Shown: positions 35,925-45,935, counted from the first letter of the stretch. The stretch: 64,000 bases of DNA from Bacteroidales bacterium (GCA_017429765.1 JAFROJ010000056.1:78827-142826), one strand, 5' to 3'. A program made the numbers and translations. The notes: generated by a model not told the origin, from the letters alone.

Positions 35925-38162
35925 ATGAGTTTCTCAAGGTTCACAGAAGAAGACCACGAGGTCATCAGAGAGGCCTACTCCCAGTTGAAGGAGGCGGCCG
36001 CCAAACGATGCGCCAATCAGGAGGAGTTGGATGTTGTGCAGAAGGCCTTCGACTTCGCCAACGAGGCCCACAAGAATGTCCGCCGCCGCTCCGGAGGCCC
36101 TTACATCATCCACCCAATCGAAGTCGCCAAGATCGTGGTCTGCGACATCGGCCTCGGCTATAAGTCCATAGCGGCCGCCTTGCTTCACGACGTGGTCGAG
36201 GACACAGCCTACACTGTCGAGGATCTCCGGAACCTGTTCGGTGACAAGATCGCCAGCCTGGTGGACGGGCTCACGAAGATCAAGAACGTCCTCGACAATG
36301 AGGACCGCTCCAAGAAACTTGAGGGCGTCTATTCGGAGAGCCTCCAGGCCGAGAATTTCAAACGGATTCTCCTTACCCTGAACGACGATGTGAGAGTGGT
36401 GCTCATCAAGCTCGCCGACCGTCTTCACAACTGCAGGACCATTGACTCGATGCCGGAGTACAAGAGGGACAAGATCCTCAGCGAGACAATGTTCATCTTC
36501 ATCCCCCTCGCCCACCGGCTCGGTCTCTACGAGATCAAGTCGGAGATGGAGAACATCTGGCTTAAATACAAGGAACCGGACGCCTACAACGAGATCTCGC
36601 GCCTTGTCAGCAAGAATGTCAACGATTTGGAGAGGCAGATCGACGAGTTCATCGTTCCGATCGACGCCGCCCTGAGGGAGGCCGGATTCGATTTCAAGAT
36701 CAAGAAGAGGGTGAAGACCCCTTATTCGATCTGGCATAAGATGCGGACGAAGAACATCTCGTTCGAGCAGGTCTACGACCTCTATGCGCTGAGGATCATA
36801 TTCACACCCGACTCTAATTCCAAGAAGATCGAGCGTTCCCAGTGCTATAGTATATTCACTATCATCTCCGACATCTACCGCAACAAGGACGACCGGGTCC
36901 GGGATTGGGTGAAGCATCCCAAGAGCAACGGCTACGAGGCCCTGCACTGCACCCTGATGAGCCCCAGGGGCGTTTGGATCGAGGTCCAGATACGCTCCAA
37001 GAGGATGGATGACATAGCCGAGAAGGGTATCGCGGCCCACTGGGCTTACAAGCGGGAAGGCTACCTGAGCGAGAACGACAGCGAGATGGACAAGTGGCTC
37101 GCCAAGGTCAATGATATCCTTGTCAGCAACGATGTCAACGCTCTCGAGCTGCTGGACATCATCCATAATGACCTGACCAGCGGCGAGATAACTGTGTTCA
37201 CCCCAAAGGGGGAGCAGAAGACGCTCCAGAAAGGCTCCACAGCCCTGGATTTCGCCTACGGGATCCACACCGAGATCGGCAACAAGGCGATAGCCGCCAA
37301 GGTGAACATGAAACTGGAGACTCTCTCCCATGTCTTGAAGACCGGCGATCAGGTGGAGATCATCACGGCCGAGAACGAGCGGCCGAAGCAGGAATGGCTC
37401 AAGTTCCTCCAGTCCAGGCACGCCCGCAATGTCGTCATCGACTATTTCAAGGGCAACAAGCCTCATTTCGTCAAGATCGGAAAGGAGATGGTCCAGACCC
37501 AGCTGGAGTCCATCGGGTACAGGTTGAACTCCGACTCGGAGGACATCCTCTGCAAGAAGCTCAATGTCGCGGGGAATCCCGACGAGTTGTATTTCAGGGT
37601 GGGCTTGGGCCTTGTCCCTGTCAATACCCTCGGAGAGTTTCTCACTCCTGTGGCCCCTCCGGCCAGAAGCTCCCTCTACTGGCCGTTCTCCCTCTTCTCC
37701 CGACGCAAGGATCCCCAGTCCCAGCAGGAGGGCAAACTCAAGGACAAATTCGTGATCGCCAACTGCTGCAATCCTATCAGGGGTGACGCCGTGATCGGAA
37801 TAACCAACCCTGACGGCACGATCACCGTCCATAAGAAAACCTGCCCGGTGGCCGAGAGCATAGCCTCCAAGCACGGGGACCGTGTCGTCACCCCGCTCTG
37901 GGAGGACGAGAGCGACTTGAACGCCTTCCCTGTCAGGATATCCATCACGGGCATAGACCGTCTCGGCCTGCTGAACGAGATCTCGAGATACATCTCGCTG
38001 GTCATGGGTGTGAACATGAAAAAGGTGTTGTTGAGCACGGACGGCGGGATATTTGAAGGATATATCGACCTGAGCGTTCATGACCGCACCGCCCTCGACA
38101 GGATGATCAGGAAGCTCGGTTCGATCGAGGGCATACAGAATGTCGCCAGAATAGAGTTATGA
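35925..38162 (+). CDS. Bifunctional (p)ppGpp synthetase/hydrolase (RelA/SpoT family)
   Basis: A 745-residue Rel enzyme. The N-terminal HD hydrolase is intact (YIIHPIEVAKI and ALLHDVVEDT near residues 64-90). A synthetase domain follows (YDLYALRIIF, then GYEALHCTL, about 285-345), then TGS (ITVFTPKGEQKTLQKGSTALDFAYGIH near 425-450). A C-terminal ACT domain ends the protein (VRISITGIDRLGLLNEIS, about 670-745). Both catalytic halves look active, so it makes and degrades (p)ppGpp. Its last base overlaps the start of the Ig-like lipoprotein gene (ATGA). The opposite strand has a 715-codon open frame which I regard as a shadow. Confidence 0.95.
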   Translation: MSFSRFTEEDHEVIREAYSQLKEAAAKRCANQEELDVVQKAFDFANEAHKNVRRRSGGPYIIHPIEVAKIVVCDIGLGYKSIAAALLHDVVEDTAYTVEDLRNLFGDKIASLVDGLTKIKNVLDNEDRSKKLEGVYSESLQAENFKRILLTLNDDVRVVLIKLADRLHNCRTIDSMPEYKRDKILSETMFIFIPLAHRLGLYEIKSEMENIWLKYKEPDAYNEISRLVSKNVNDLERQIDEFIVPIDAALREAGFDFKIKKRVKTPYSIWHKMRTKNISFEQVYDLYALRIIFTPDSNSKKIERSQCYSIFTIISDIYRNKDDRVRDWVKHPKSNGYEALHCTLMSPRGVWIEVQIRSKRMDDIAEKGIAAHWAYKREGYLSENDSEMDKWLAKVNDILVSNDVNALELLDIIHNDLTSGEITVFTPKGEQKTLQKGSTALDFAYGIHTEIGNKAIAAKVNMKLETLSHVLKTGDQVEIITAENERPKQEWLKFLQSRHARNVVIDYFKGNKPHFVKIGKEMVQTQLESIGYRLNSDSEDILCKKLNVAGNPDELYFRVGLGLVPVNTLGEFLTPVAPPARSSLYWPFSLFSRRKDPQSQQEGKLKDKFVIANCCNPIRGDAVIGITNPDGTITVHKKTCPVAESIASKHGDRVVTPLWEDESDLNAFPVRISITGIDRLGLLNEISRYISLVMGVNMKKVLLSTDGGIFEGYIDLSVHDRTALDRMIRKLGSIEGIQNVARIEL

Positions 38163-39949
38163 GAAGATTCATATCCAAATATTTCCCTCTCATCCCGGTG
38201 GCCGTCGTCATCATCATGTCGATGTTCTCGCACTCGTGCGCCAACACGACCCAGGCCCCAAAAGGCGGCCTGAAAGACACGATCCCGCCGGTGATTGTCA
38301 AGGTCTCACCGAAGCCGGGCTCGGTCAACGTTCCGGTAAAAGGGGTGCAGATCGTTTTCACCTTCAACGAGTATGTCGTTGTCAAGGAGCCGAAGGGGAT
38401 CTACCTCTCCCCTCCCCAGCAAAAGGCGCCGAAATACAAGATCAAGGGGAAAAGCCTTGTCGTCTATTTCGAGGAGGATCTTCTCCCCGACCTGACCTAC
38501 ACCCTGGAACTCACAGGGGCGGTCGCCGACAACAACGAGGGCAACATGTTCCCCGGATTCACCACCTTCTTCTCCACGGGCCCGTCCCTGGACTCGATGT
38601 TCGTGACAGGCTCCGTCTACGACTGCAATGACCTGAAACCCATAAAGGGGGCGACGGTCATGCTCTACAAGGACCACAGGGACTCGGCAATATTTCTGGA
38701 AAGGCCTGTCGCCTCCTCCAAGACCGACGACTGGGGATTTTTCTCCATAAGGAACATAAAGGACACGCTTTACAGGGCCTACGCCCTTGTGGACGCCAAC
38801 AACAACAATATCTACGATCCCGACGAGGACAAGATCGCGTTCCTGGACACCCTCCTGAGGCCGGCCCACGTGGTCAACGACACCCTGCCGGAGTTGATCA
38901 AATTCGACGCTAAAGACACTCTCTCCTGCCTTTCGAGACATTCTGACATTGTCCTCAATGTCTTCAAGGAGAGGCCTTCCAAGCAGATGTTGATGAATAA
39001 GAAGAGGACGTCGGACAGATCCGCCTACATCACTTTCATGGCTCCCGACGCAAGGATAGACTCATTGTGGTTCAGAGGTTTCCCCGCCGAGAATGTCATC
39101 ACCGAGTTCAATGCCCCGAAGGATTGCCTGCTGCTCTGGATCAACGACTCACGGAGGATGCCGGACACGCTCAAGCTCTCTGTCAAGTACTGGAAGACGG
39201 ACACTCTCGGGGTCTTGAATCCTGTGACGGAGGAACTCCGCCTCGTCGACGAGGACAAACCTAAAGGCAGGGTCAGGAAGCCGGTCGAGCATAAGGACAC
39301 CATCTGTCCTGTCAAGCTGACTGCGGTCCCCGAGAGATTCGAGCTGGAGGGGATAATCATGGAATTCGAGGATCCTCCCTTCCTCGGCTATTTCGACAGC
39401 CTTGTCTTCAGGTCCATCAATCCTAAGCAAGTGGAGCAGGACGAGCGCTTCACTATCCAGAGGGACTCGACTAACCTCAGACGGTACATAATCACTCCGG
39501 ACGTCGATATCCTTGAGGGTTATGAATATGTTTTCAAGGTGCCGCACCGGGTGTTCAGGGACATCAACGGCCACTGGAACGACAGCACGAATGTGAAGGT
39601 CGCTCTCCCCAAGGGAGAGGATCTCAGCTCCTTCTCCTTGAATCTCACCGGAGTCAACGAGAAGTACATTGTCCAGATGCTCGACGACAAGAAGACTAAA
39701 ACCCTTTTCGAATATGTCGTGGACAGTGACCGGAGGCTGTTGTTCCCCTATCTGACAAAAGGAAAGTACTGCATAAGGATCACCGAGGACATCAACCGTA
39801 ACGGGCTGGTCGACACCGGGAACCTCCTTGAGCGCAGGCAGCCTGAGAAGGTTCGCTTCCTGAAAACCGACGACCAGGATTTCTTCGACATACCCGAGAA
39901 GAGCGAGATCGAGCAAGAGTTGAACCTGATCGAATTCATGAAAGACTAG
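38159..39949 (+). CDS. Ig-like domain (SbsA/Big_5) lipoprotein
   Basis: A 596-residue exported protein. The signal peptide ends in FSHSC, a lipobox with Cys near residue 27. An N-terminal Big_5-type domain follows (DTIPPVIVKVSPKPGSVNV, IVFTFNEYV, LLPDLTYTLEL). Next comes a carboxypeptidase-regulatory-like fold (VTGSVYDCNDLKPIKGATVMLY) and long beta-rich regions. Acidic segments (DANNNNIYDPDEDKIAF; EDINRNGLVDTGNLL) resemble Ca2+-binding loops. Such proteins are common in Bacteroidota and are presumably anchored in the outer membrane; no enzymatic role is known. The PorT-like gene follows 4 nt after the stop. Confidence 0.82.
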   Translation: MRRFISKYFPLIPVAVVIIMSMFSHSCANTTQAPKGGLKDTIPPVIVKVSPKPGSVNVPVKGVQIVFTFNEYVVVKEPKGIYLSPPQQKAPKYKIKGKSLVVYFEEDLLPDLTYTLELTGAVADNNEGNMFPGFTTFFSTGPSLDSMFVTGSVYDCNDLKPIKGATVMLYKDHRDSAIFLERPVASSKTDDWGFFSIRNIKDTLYRAYALVDANNNNIYDPDEDKIAFLDTLLRPAHVVNDTLPELIKFDAKDTLSCLSRHSDIVLNVFKERPSKQMLMNKKRTSDRSAYITFMAPDARIDSLWFRGFPAENVITEFNAPKDCLLLWINDSRRMPDTLKLSVKYWKTDTLGVLNPVTEELRLVDEDKPKGRVRKPVEHKDTICPVKLTAVPERFELEGIIMEFEDPPFLGYFDSLVFRSINPKQVEQDERFTIQRDSTNLRRYIITPDVDILEGYEYVFKVPHRVFRDINGHWNDSTNVKVALPKGEDLSSFSLNLTGVNEKYIVQMLDDKKTKTLFEYVVDSDRRLLFPYLTKGKYCIRITEDINRNGLVDTGNLLERRQPEKVRFLKTDDQDFFDIPEKSEIEQELNLIEFMKD

Positions 39950-39953
39950 CGGC

Positions 39954-40760
39954 ATGGGACTGAGACTTGAATATTTACTTGCGGCGCTCATCTCGCTCGC
40001 GGCTCTCCCGGGAACGGTTCTGGCCCAGGAGACCTCTTCCGCCGACTCCCTGAAGAAGGTTTTCTCCCTCAATGACTACACCATCATCGGGGTCGAGTAC
40101 GGGGCCTCGATCAGCAAGATGCAGTTCAATCCATCCAAGACCCAGGGCAATCTTTTCGTCCCCGGCACGTATGGGGTCTTCGTCACCAAGTACGGGAAGT
40201 TGTTTGACGGGAGCCCGAACTTCGGTCTGAAAGGCGGAGTCCGCTACAGCCACGAGGGCTACCAGTTCAAGGAGAATAAGGAGACTGGTGTCACCCCGAC
40301 CCTGGAAGGAGCGGAGAAGGCGATCATCGATGTCGTTGAAGTGCCATTGATGGCGCATTTCCACTCCGACGGCCTACACTTCAAGGTGATGGTCGACGCC
40401 GGGGTCTATGGCGGCTACAGGCTGTCGATAGAGAGGATCGGGGAGGCGGTCCCGGATGAGATCAGGAACGATTTCAGGGAATGGGACTACCGGCTGGACT
40501 ACGGCCTGACCGGTGGTCTGGGGTTCGGGATCGTCTTCGATCCCGTGGAATTCCATGTCAACGGCGGGGTCCGTTATTCATGGGGTTCCCTGTACAGGCC
40601 GGATCACGCGAGCAAGGATTTCTACAGGTTCGCTTACCCCTTCGATGTCATGGTGACGGCCGGCCTCTATTTCCAGATCACGAAGCGGACCGGCAAGACT
40701 AAGGGGCAAATCAGGCGTGAGGCTTATGAGCAAGTGTACAATGGCGGCGAGAGTCGGTGA
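39954..40760 (+). CDS. PorT-like outer membrane beta-barrel protein
   Basis: A 268-residue protein with an N-terminal signal peptide (LLAALISLAALPGTVLAQ, cleaved near residue 24). Alternating amphipathic strands follow (GVEYGASIS, FGLKGGVRYSHEG, LTGGLGFGIVF, VNGGVRYSWGS), consistent with an 8-10 strand barrel of the outer membrane beta-barrel/PorT group. PorT itself takes part in type IX secretion. No other T9SS genes are here, so the function remains open. It overlaps the start of ispG by 35 nt, in a different frame. Confidence 0.75.
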   Translation: MGLRLEYLLAALISLAALPGTVLAQETSSADSLKKVFSLNDYTIIGVEYGASISKMQFNPSKTQGNLFVPGTYGVFVTKYGKLFDGSPNFGLKGGVRYSHEGYQFKENKETGVTPTLEGAEKAIIDVVEVPLMAHFHSDGLHFKVMVDAGVYGGYRLSIERIGEAVPDEIRNDFREWDYRLDYGLTGGLGFGIVFDPVEFHVNGGVRYSWGSLYRPDHASKDFYRFAYPFDVMVTAGLYFQITKRTGKTKGQIRREAYEQVYNGGESR

Positions 40761-42072
40761 TGTCCTGATCGGGGGCGGTGGCCACATCGTTGTGCAGACG
40801 ATGTGCGACACCCACACTTCTGACGTGGAAGCGACCCTGGCCCAATGCGTCAGGCTGTCCCGGGCGGGAGCGGAGATAATCCGGCTCACTGTCCCGGGGA
40901 TGGACGACGTGATGAGCGTGAGGCGGATAAAAGAGTCTCTCCGGGAGCGAGGTGTCACGACACCCTTAGTGGCGGATATTCATTTCTCATCGAACACGGC
41001 CCTGGCCGTGGCCCCCTATGTCGAGAAGGTCCGTGTCAACCCCGGGAATTTCCACAAAGACCACAACGAGGCCATAAGCCGCTTCCGCTCCTTGCTCAAG
41101 GTCTGCCGGGAGAACGGGACGGCCATCAGGATCGGGGTCAACCACGGTTCGCTCGGAGACTATATCACCAATCTTTACGGCGACACTCCCGAGGCCATGG
41201 CGAAGGCCGCTATGGAGTGGGTCGGGATCTGCGAGGAGGAGAATTTCCGCGATGCCGTTGTCTCCCTCAAGTCAAGCAACACGAGGGTGATGGTCGACGC
41301 CTACAGGTGTTTCCGCGCCGAGATGGAGAAGAACTCTCTCTCGTTCCCTTTGCATGTGGGCGTGACCGAGGCCGGGAACGGGGACAGCGGCAGGATCAAG
41401 TCCTGCGTCGGGATCTCCACCCTTCTGTCTGAGGGGACAGGAGACACGATAAGGGTCTCGCTGACGGAGGACCCGGAGGCGGAGCTGCCGGTCGCGAGGT
41501 ACCTCGCGGCAAGGTACGAGAGGAGGATAGTCTCCTCAATGACAGCTATTTCCATCAATGGCAGGAAGGCCGTGGCCACTTACCAGTCCCCTTCTTTTGA
41601 GACCTTGCTTCTGGACGTGTCCTGCGATTTCGGGAAGGGGCTCCTGGACAAGGAGATCGACGAGCTTGAACTGGAGGGAGTCTATCTGGACGAGAGCGGC
41701 GCTCCGGTCTCGATAGAGGAGTCAGGGAAGGGCTCCTATCTGGTCAACGAGCTTATGCAGGCGGCCAGGAGACGTTTCTACAGGCCTGAATATATCGCCT
41801 GCCCCGGATGCGGCAGGACCATGTACGGCCTGCGCGAGGCCCTTGAGGAGGTTAAGGCCAGGACATCTCATCTCAAAGATGTCGTCATCGCCGTGATGGG
41901 TTGTGTGGTGAACGGTCCGGGCGAGATGGCTGACGCTGACTGGGGCTATGTCGGCGAGGGAAACCGTAAAGTCTCAATCTACAAAGGCAGGACCCCTGTC
42001 TTGAGACATGTCCCTGAGAATGAGGCGGTCGACCGCCTCCTGGAGTTGATTGAGGGGGAAGGCTCTATCTAA
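40726..42072 (+). CDS. ispG: 4-hydroxy-3-methylbut-2-en-1-yl diphosphate synthase (IspG/GcpE), short-insert form
   Basis: An IspG of 448 residues. The TIM-barrel half begins with VGDVLIGGGGHIVVQTM and includes VADIHFSS and RVNPGNF. The C-terminal half supplies the 4Fe-4S ligands in IACPGCGRT and MGCVVNGPGE. It converts MEcPP to HMBPP in the MEP pathway. Between the halves (about residues 245-350) an extra 80 residues or so replace the short linker of the roughly 370-residue E. coli-type enzymes. They are much shorter than the large insert of plant-type and many Bacteroidota IspG of about 600 residues. Starts at GTG 40717, ATG 40726 or ATG 40741 are possible. It overlaps convergent psd by 8 nt. 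Confidence 0.9.
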   Translation: MSKCTMAARVGDVLIGGGGHIVVQTMCDTHTSDVEATLAQCVRLSRAGAEIIRLTVPGMDDVMSVRRIKESLRERGVTTPLVADIHFSSNTALAVAPYVEKVRVNPGNFHKDHNEAISRFRSLLKVCRENGTAIRIGVNHGSLGDYITNLYGDTPEAMAKAAMEWVGICEEENFRDAVVSLKSSNTRVMVDAYRCFRAEMEKNSLSFPLHVGVTEAGNGDSGRIKSCVGISTLLSEGTGDTIRVSLTEDPEAELPVARYLAARYERRIVSSMTAISINGRKAVATYQSPSFETLLLDVSCDFGKGLLDKEIDELELEGVYLDESGAPVSIEESGKGSYLVNELMQAARRRFYRPEYIACPGCGRTMYGLREALEEVKARTSHLKDVVIAVMGCVVNGPGEMADADWGYVGEGNRKVSIYKGRTPVLRHVPENEAVDRLLELIEGEGSI

Positions 42073-42730
42073 GCCTCGCGATGGGGGTGATCAGCGCCTT
42101 GGTGAAATCACCTTCCTTGACGAGTATCTCGGCGTCGAGCGGCAGGAAAATGTCGATCCTGGAACCGAATTTGATGATCCCGCACTGGTGTCCCCTCTCG
42201 ACTCTCATCCCTTCCTTAGAGTAACACACGATCCTCCTGGCGAAGGTTCCTGCTATCTGCTTGAAGAACACCTCCCCGTGGGAGTTGCGAATCGCTGTGG
42301 AGGAATGCTCGTTTTTCTCGGATGATTTGGGCAGGAACGCGAGCATGTATTTCCCAGGGTGATATTTGTAATAGGAGATCTCCCCTGACATCGGCCAGAA
42401 GTTGGTGTGGACGTCGAAGAAATCCATGTAGACAGACACCTGGACACAGTCTCCCTTGAAATACTCTCCTTCGTAAACTCTCTCGACCACAACGACTTCC
42501 CCGTCGGCAACAGAGGTCACCAGGTTCTCGTCACCCTCCGGGATCTCACGGTCCGGGACCCTGTGGAACCAGAACACGAAGAACGCGAACGCCACGAGAA
42601 CCGCCAGGACCGGGATCAGGAACCAGGGAGAGTGGATGAAGAGAGCCGCCAATATGACGAGCGCGGCCGTGATCGCCCAATAAACGGCGATTGTGCCTTT
42701 CGAGTCTTTGTCGATGATTAATCCACGCAT
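42065..42730 (-). CDS. psd: Phosphatidylserine decarboxylase proenzyme, short form
   Basis: A 221-residue Psd of the short type. Two hydrophobic segments lie near the N-terminus (about residues 17-33 and 36-55). The catalytic core contains VSVYMDFFDVHTNFWP and the self-cleavage site FGSRIDIF (about residue 194), whose Ser becomes the pyruvoyl group. It makes phosphatidylethanolamine at the inner membrane. It is the last gene of the minus-strand operon rsfS-ftsH-cdsA-psd, 11 nt after cdsA. The pairing of cdsA and psd in one operon fits phospholipid synthesis; pssA is not in the window. Confidence 0.92.
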   Translation of the reverse strand: MRGLIIDKDSKGTIAVYWAITAALVILAALFIHSPWFLIPVLAVLVAFAFFVFWFHRVPDREIPEGDENLVTSVADGEVVVVERVYEGEYFKGDCVQVSVYMDFFDVHTNFWPMSGEISYYKYHPGKYMLAFLPKSSEKNEHSSTAIRNSHGEVFFKQIAGTFARRIVCYSKEGMRVERGHQCGIIKFGSRIDIFLPLDAEILVKEGDFTKALITPIARLR

Positions 42731-42741
42731 ATAAGCCTGTT

Positions 42742-43572
42742 CTATAGCAGATCGAATAGTCCGAGATAAATCGCCCCGAAGGGCATCGCCATCAAAGTGC
42801 TGTCGAAACGGTCAAGCAGGCCACCGTGGCCGGGAATGATATTCCCGGAATCCTTGACACCGTAGACCCTCTTCCACTGCGACTCGTAGAGGTCGCCGTA
42901 GACTCCCGCCACAGACATGATCAGGGCGAGGATCAGGGAATGGACCAGAGGGAACCTCAGGAGGCCGATCTCGTAGAGGATGAAGGCCGCTAGGACAGAG
43001 GAGACAACACCGCCGATGAAGCCTATCCAGGTCTTCTTGGGCGAGACGGAAGGGAAGAGTTTCCTGGGAAAGCGTTTGCCGAGGCCCACGCCGAAGGTGA
43101 ACGCACCGACATCGGAGCACCAGATAATGATGAAGAAACAAAGAAGGAGATTGCCGCTGAAATTGCCGGCCTTGTCGAAAGCGATCAGGTTCGAAAGGGC
43201 TATCGGCACGGCTATGTAGAGAAGGCCGGTGTAGATGTTGGAGAACTTCCCGTACTCCTCCTTATCCCTGACGTACAGCGAGTTGATCATCACGATGAAG
43301 ATCGGGATCATGGCGAGCGCTATGAATCTCATCGGCATGTGGTAAGACGAGGCGGCGAACATGACCCCGAAGAGGAACTCCCCCGCGAGAATAGCCAGGA
43401 TCTTCGAGAAGGTGTAGCTATGCCCCATCGTGATCTCATAGAACTCGAGCAGCATCACCGCTATCATGAACATCGCGAGACCCGCGAACAGATATTTGTT
43501 GAACAGGAGACAGGCCACCATCACGAGAATGAAGGCGACCCCCGAGATGGTCCTGACAGTCACATTATTCAT
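42742..43572 (-). CDS. cdsA: Phosphatidate cytidylyltransferase
   Basis: A CdsA of 276 residues with about eight transmembrane helices and the C-terminal family signature (SPKKTWIGFIGG, VYGDLYESQWKRVYGVKDSGNIIPGHGGLLDRFDS). It makes CDP-diacylglycerol from CTP and phosphatidate, feeding the psd branch encoded next. The frame is open to 43602; I chose the ATG at 43572, which overlaps the ftsH stop by 8 nt, because the upstream Met lies deeper in ftsH and adds a poorly formed N-terminus. Confidence 0.92.
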   Translation of the reverse strand: MNNVTVRTISGVAFILVMVACLLFNKYLFAGLAMFMIAVMLLEFYEITMGHSYTFSKILAILAGEFLFGVMFAASSYHMPMRFIALAMIPIFIVMINSLYVRDKEEYGKFSNIYTGLLYIAVPIALSNLIAFDKAGNFSGNLLLCFFIIIWCSDVGAFTFGVGLGKRFPRKLFPSVSPKKTWIGFIGGVVSSVLAAFILYEIGLLRFPLVHSLILALIMSVAGVYGDLYESQWKRVYGVKDSGNIIPGHGGLLDRFDSTLMAMPFGAIYLGLFDLL

Positions 43573-45529
43573 TGGCGATGGTGATTTCGTCGTTCGACTC
43601 ACTCTCCCCGGCGATCTCGGCCGGCTTGACCTTCGGGCCGAGAATCGCCTCGATGTCCTCCGCGAAGATGACCTCTTTGTCGAGCAGGAGCTTCGCTATC
43701 TTGACGAAGCCATCCATGTTGTCAACCAGGATCTTCCTCGTCCTCTCATGCACCTCGTCGACGAGATCCCTGACCTCCTGGTCCATGACCTCGGCCGTCT
43801 TCTCGCTGTAGGGCTTTGTCAAGTCGTATCCTCTCGCTCCAGTGGAGTCAAAGAAAGACAGCTCTCCTGTCTTCTCGCCCATCCCGTAGAACTGGATCAT
43901 GTTGTAGGCGATCCTGGTCAGCCTCTCGAGATCGTTGAGAGCTCCTGTGGCGGGCTCCCCGTTGATGATCTCCTCGGCGACGCGTCCGGCCATCAGGGCG
44001 CACATCTGGTCCATGAGATAGGATTTGGGAAGTATCTTCCTCTCGTCGGGCAGGTACCAGGTCAGTCCAAGCGCGTCCCCTCTCGGGATCAGGCTGACCT
44101 TGAAAACAGGATCCGAATATGGCAGGAGCCATCCCACTGTGGCGTGGCCGGCCTCATGGTAGGCGGTGGTCTTCTTCTCGGTCGGAGTCAGGATGGAGCT
44201 CTTGCGCTCCAGGCCGCCGATGATGCGGTCGACAGCGTCGAGGAAGTCCTGCTTGCCGATCTCGGACTTGTTCTTCCTGGCCGCGGTCAGGGCGGCCTCG
44301 TTGCAGACATTAGCGATGTCAGCCCCAGAGAACCCTGGAGTGTGCCTGGCCATGAAACTCACATCGAAATCATCGGAGATCTTCAGCCCCCTCATGTGGA
44401 CAAGGAATATCTCCTCCCTCTCCTTAAGCTCGGGAAGCTCGACATGGATCTGGCGGTCGAAACGTCCGGCCCTCATGAGAGCCTTGTCGAGGATGTCCGC
44501 GCGGTTGGTGGCGGCGAGGATGATGACACCCGAGTTGGTGTCGAACCCGTCCATCTCGGTAAGTAGCTGATTAAGAGTGTTCTCCCTCTCGTCGTTGGAG
44601 GAGAAGCCCACATTCTTGCCCCTCGCCCTTCCGACAGCGTCGATCTCGTCGATGAAGACTATGCAGGGCGCCTTCTCCTTCGCCTGCCGGAAAAGGTCGC
44701 GCACCCTCGAGGCGCCCACCCCGACAAACATCTCAACGAAGTCGGATCCTGAGATTGAGAAGAAAGGCACGTTAGCCTCACCGGCGACCGCCTTGGCCAG
44801 CAGGGTCTTTCCGGTCCCGGGAGGGCCGACGAGCAGGGCCCCCTTGGGGATCTTCCCGCCGAGGGCGGTGTATTTCTGGGGATTCTTCAGGAAATCAACG
44901 ATCTCCATCACCTCGTCCTTGGCCCCGTAGAGGCCGGCGACATCCTTGAAAGTGACATTGACCTTGTCCTTGTCGGCGAGCTTGCCTGTGGATTTGCCGA
45001 CATTGAATATCCCTCCCCCGGCTCCGCCTGGGCCTCCGCCCATGTTCTTGTTGAAGCCGCGGAACATCCAGACCCACATGAGGATGAGGAAGATCGGGAA
45101 TATCAGCCACTCCAGGATGTCCATCCACGCGCGGCTCTCATTCTCGATCACTATCTTCACCTGGTCGGCGGGCGTGAGGGCGGAGTTCAATGTCTCGAAC
45201 TCCTTCTCGGCGTCAAACTTGTCCGACACCAGGAATATGAAATGAGGCGAGCTGGCAGGGACTTTCCCGCCGAACCTGTCAGCGTATTTCGAAAGGCGGT
45301 CAGGCCTGATGGTGATGTTCCCTTTGAAATTGTTGCGGACATAAGTTATCTCCTTTATGTCACCTTTGGCGAACATCTCCTTAACCTCGGCCCATTCCAC
45401 TTTCTGGGGATTGGCGCCGCTGTTGTTGAACAGCAGCCAGCCTATTCCCAGAATCAGAAGGATGTAGAACCATGAGAAATTGATTCTCAGCTTGTACACC
45501 TTCCTGCGAGGGTCATTGTTATTCTGCAT
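43565..45529 (-). CDS. ftsH: ATP-dependent zinc metalloprotease FtsH
   Basis: A 654-residue AAA+ protease. Two transmembrane segments (residues about 18-37 and 138-156) flank a periplasmic domain. A Gly-rich linker ([17 protein letters not shown]) leads to the AAA domain with Walker A GPPGTGKT, Walker [13 protein letters not shown] and [21 protein letters not shown]. The zinc site is HEAGH, with the third ligand region in [13 protein letters not shown]. It degrades membrane and misfolded proteins. The start was taken at 45529 (MQNNNDP), with an 11-nt overlap with rsfS. The upstream extension in this frame lies inside rsfS and is very basic. Confidence 0.96.
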   Translation of the reverse strand: MQNNNDPRRKVYKLRINFSWFYILLILGIGWLLFNNSGANPQKVEWAEVKEMFAKGDIKEITYVRNNFKGNITIRPDRLSKYADRFGGKVPASSPHFIFLVSDKFDAEKEFETLNSALTPADQVKIVIENESRAWMDILEWLIFPIFLILMWVWMFRGFNKNMGGGPGGAGGGIFNVGKSTGKLADKDKVNVTFKDVAGLYGAKDEVMEIVDFLKNPQKYTALGGKIPKGALLVGPPGTGKTLLAKAVAGEANVPFFSISGSDFVEMFVGVGASRVRDLFRQAKEKAPCIVFIDEIDAVGRARGKNVGFSSNDERENTLNQLLTEMDGFDTNSGVIILAATNRADILDKALMRAGRFDRQIHVELPELKEREEIFLVHMRGLKISDDFDVSFMARHTPGFSGADIANVCNEAALTAARKNKSEIGKQDFLDAVDRIIGGLERKSSILTPTEKKTTAYHEAGHATVGWLLPYSDPVFKVSLIPRGDALGLTWYLPDERKILPKSYLMDQMCALMAGRVAEEIINGEPATGALNDLERLTRIAYNMIQFYGMGEKTGELSFFDSTGARGYDLTKPYSEKTAEVMDQEVRDLVDEVHERTRKILVDNMDGFVKIAKLLLDKEVIFAEDIEAILGPKVKPAEIAGESESNDEITIANE

Positions 45530-45899
45530 CTTTCTTTGTCTTTTTGGTTTTCGGCCTGTCCTTGTACTCTTTCTGGGGCGCGTCGGCCCACAGATCCTCA
45601 AGCCTGTAGAACTGCCTGTACTCGGTCAGGAAAATATGGGCCACGATGTCGCCGTAGTCGAGTATGATCCAGAAATTATTCTCCATCCCCTGGGTGCGGA
45701 GGGGCTTGCGGCCCAACTCGCGCATCTTGTCGATGACATTGTCGGCTATGGCGTTCACGTTAGTTGTCGAGTCGGCGTTGCAGATCATGAAGAAATCCGT
45801 GATGGCGGTGCCGATGGATCTCAGATCCACACCGACGACATCCCGCGCCTTCTTGTCGAGCATGGCGTCGGCCATGACTCTGAGGTCGTGTGTTATCAT
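45519..45899 (-). CDS. rsfS: Ribosome silencing factor RsfS
   Basis: A 126-residue RsfS/YbeB/iojap protein. The conserved core is visible: DVVGVDLRSI, TDFFMICNADSTTNVNAIADNVID, and WIILDYGDIVAHIF. A Lys-rich tail follows. RsfS binds L14 and blocks subunit joining when nutrients are short. It is the first gene of the operon with ftsH, cdsA and psd, and a minus-strand -7 box (TATATTTG) lies 37 nt upstream. birA is transcribed divergently. Confidence 0.94.
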   Translation of the reverse strand: MITHDLRVMADAMLDKKARDVVGVDLRSIGTAITDFFMICNADSTTNVNAIADNVIDKMRELGRKPLRTQGMENNFWIILDYGDIVAHIFLTEYRQFYRLEDLWADAPQKEYKDRPKTKKTKKDAE

Positions 45900-45935
45900 A
45901 TTGATAATCTTTTTTAATTTCGCGATTGTAACTTA

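Noticed and set aside
35934-38081. A 715-codon open frame antisense to relA/spoT
   Set aside because: It mirrors the codon pattern of a highly conserved gene in GC-rich DNA, where stops on the opposite strand are rare. Its product is Val/Asp/His-rich with no domain, and relA/spoT itself is unmistakable.
43466-44566. A 366-codon open frame antisense to cdsA and ftsH
   Set aside because: It lies wholly opposite ftsH and the start of cdsA, with no recognisable motif; a shadow of codon bias.
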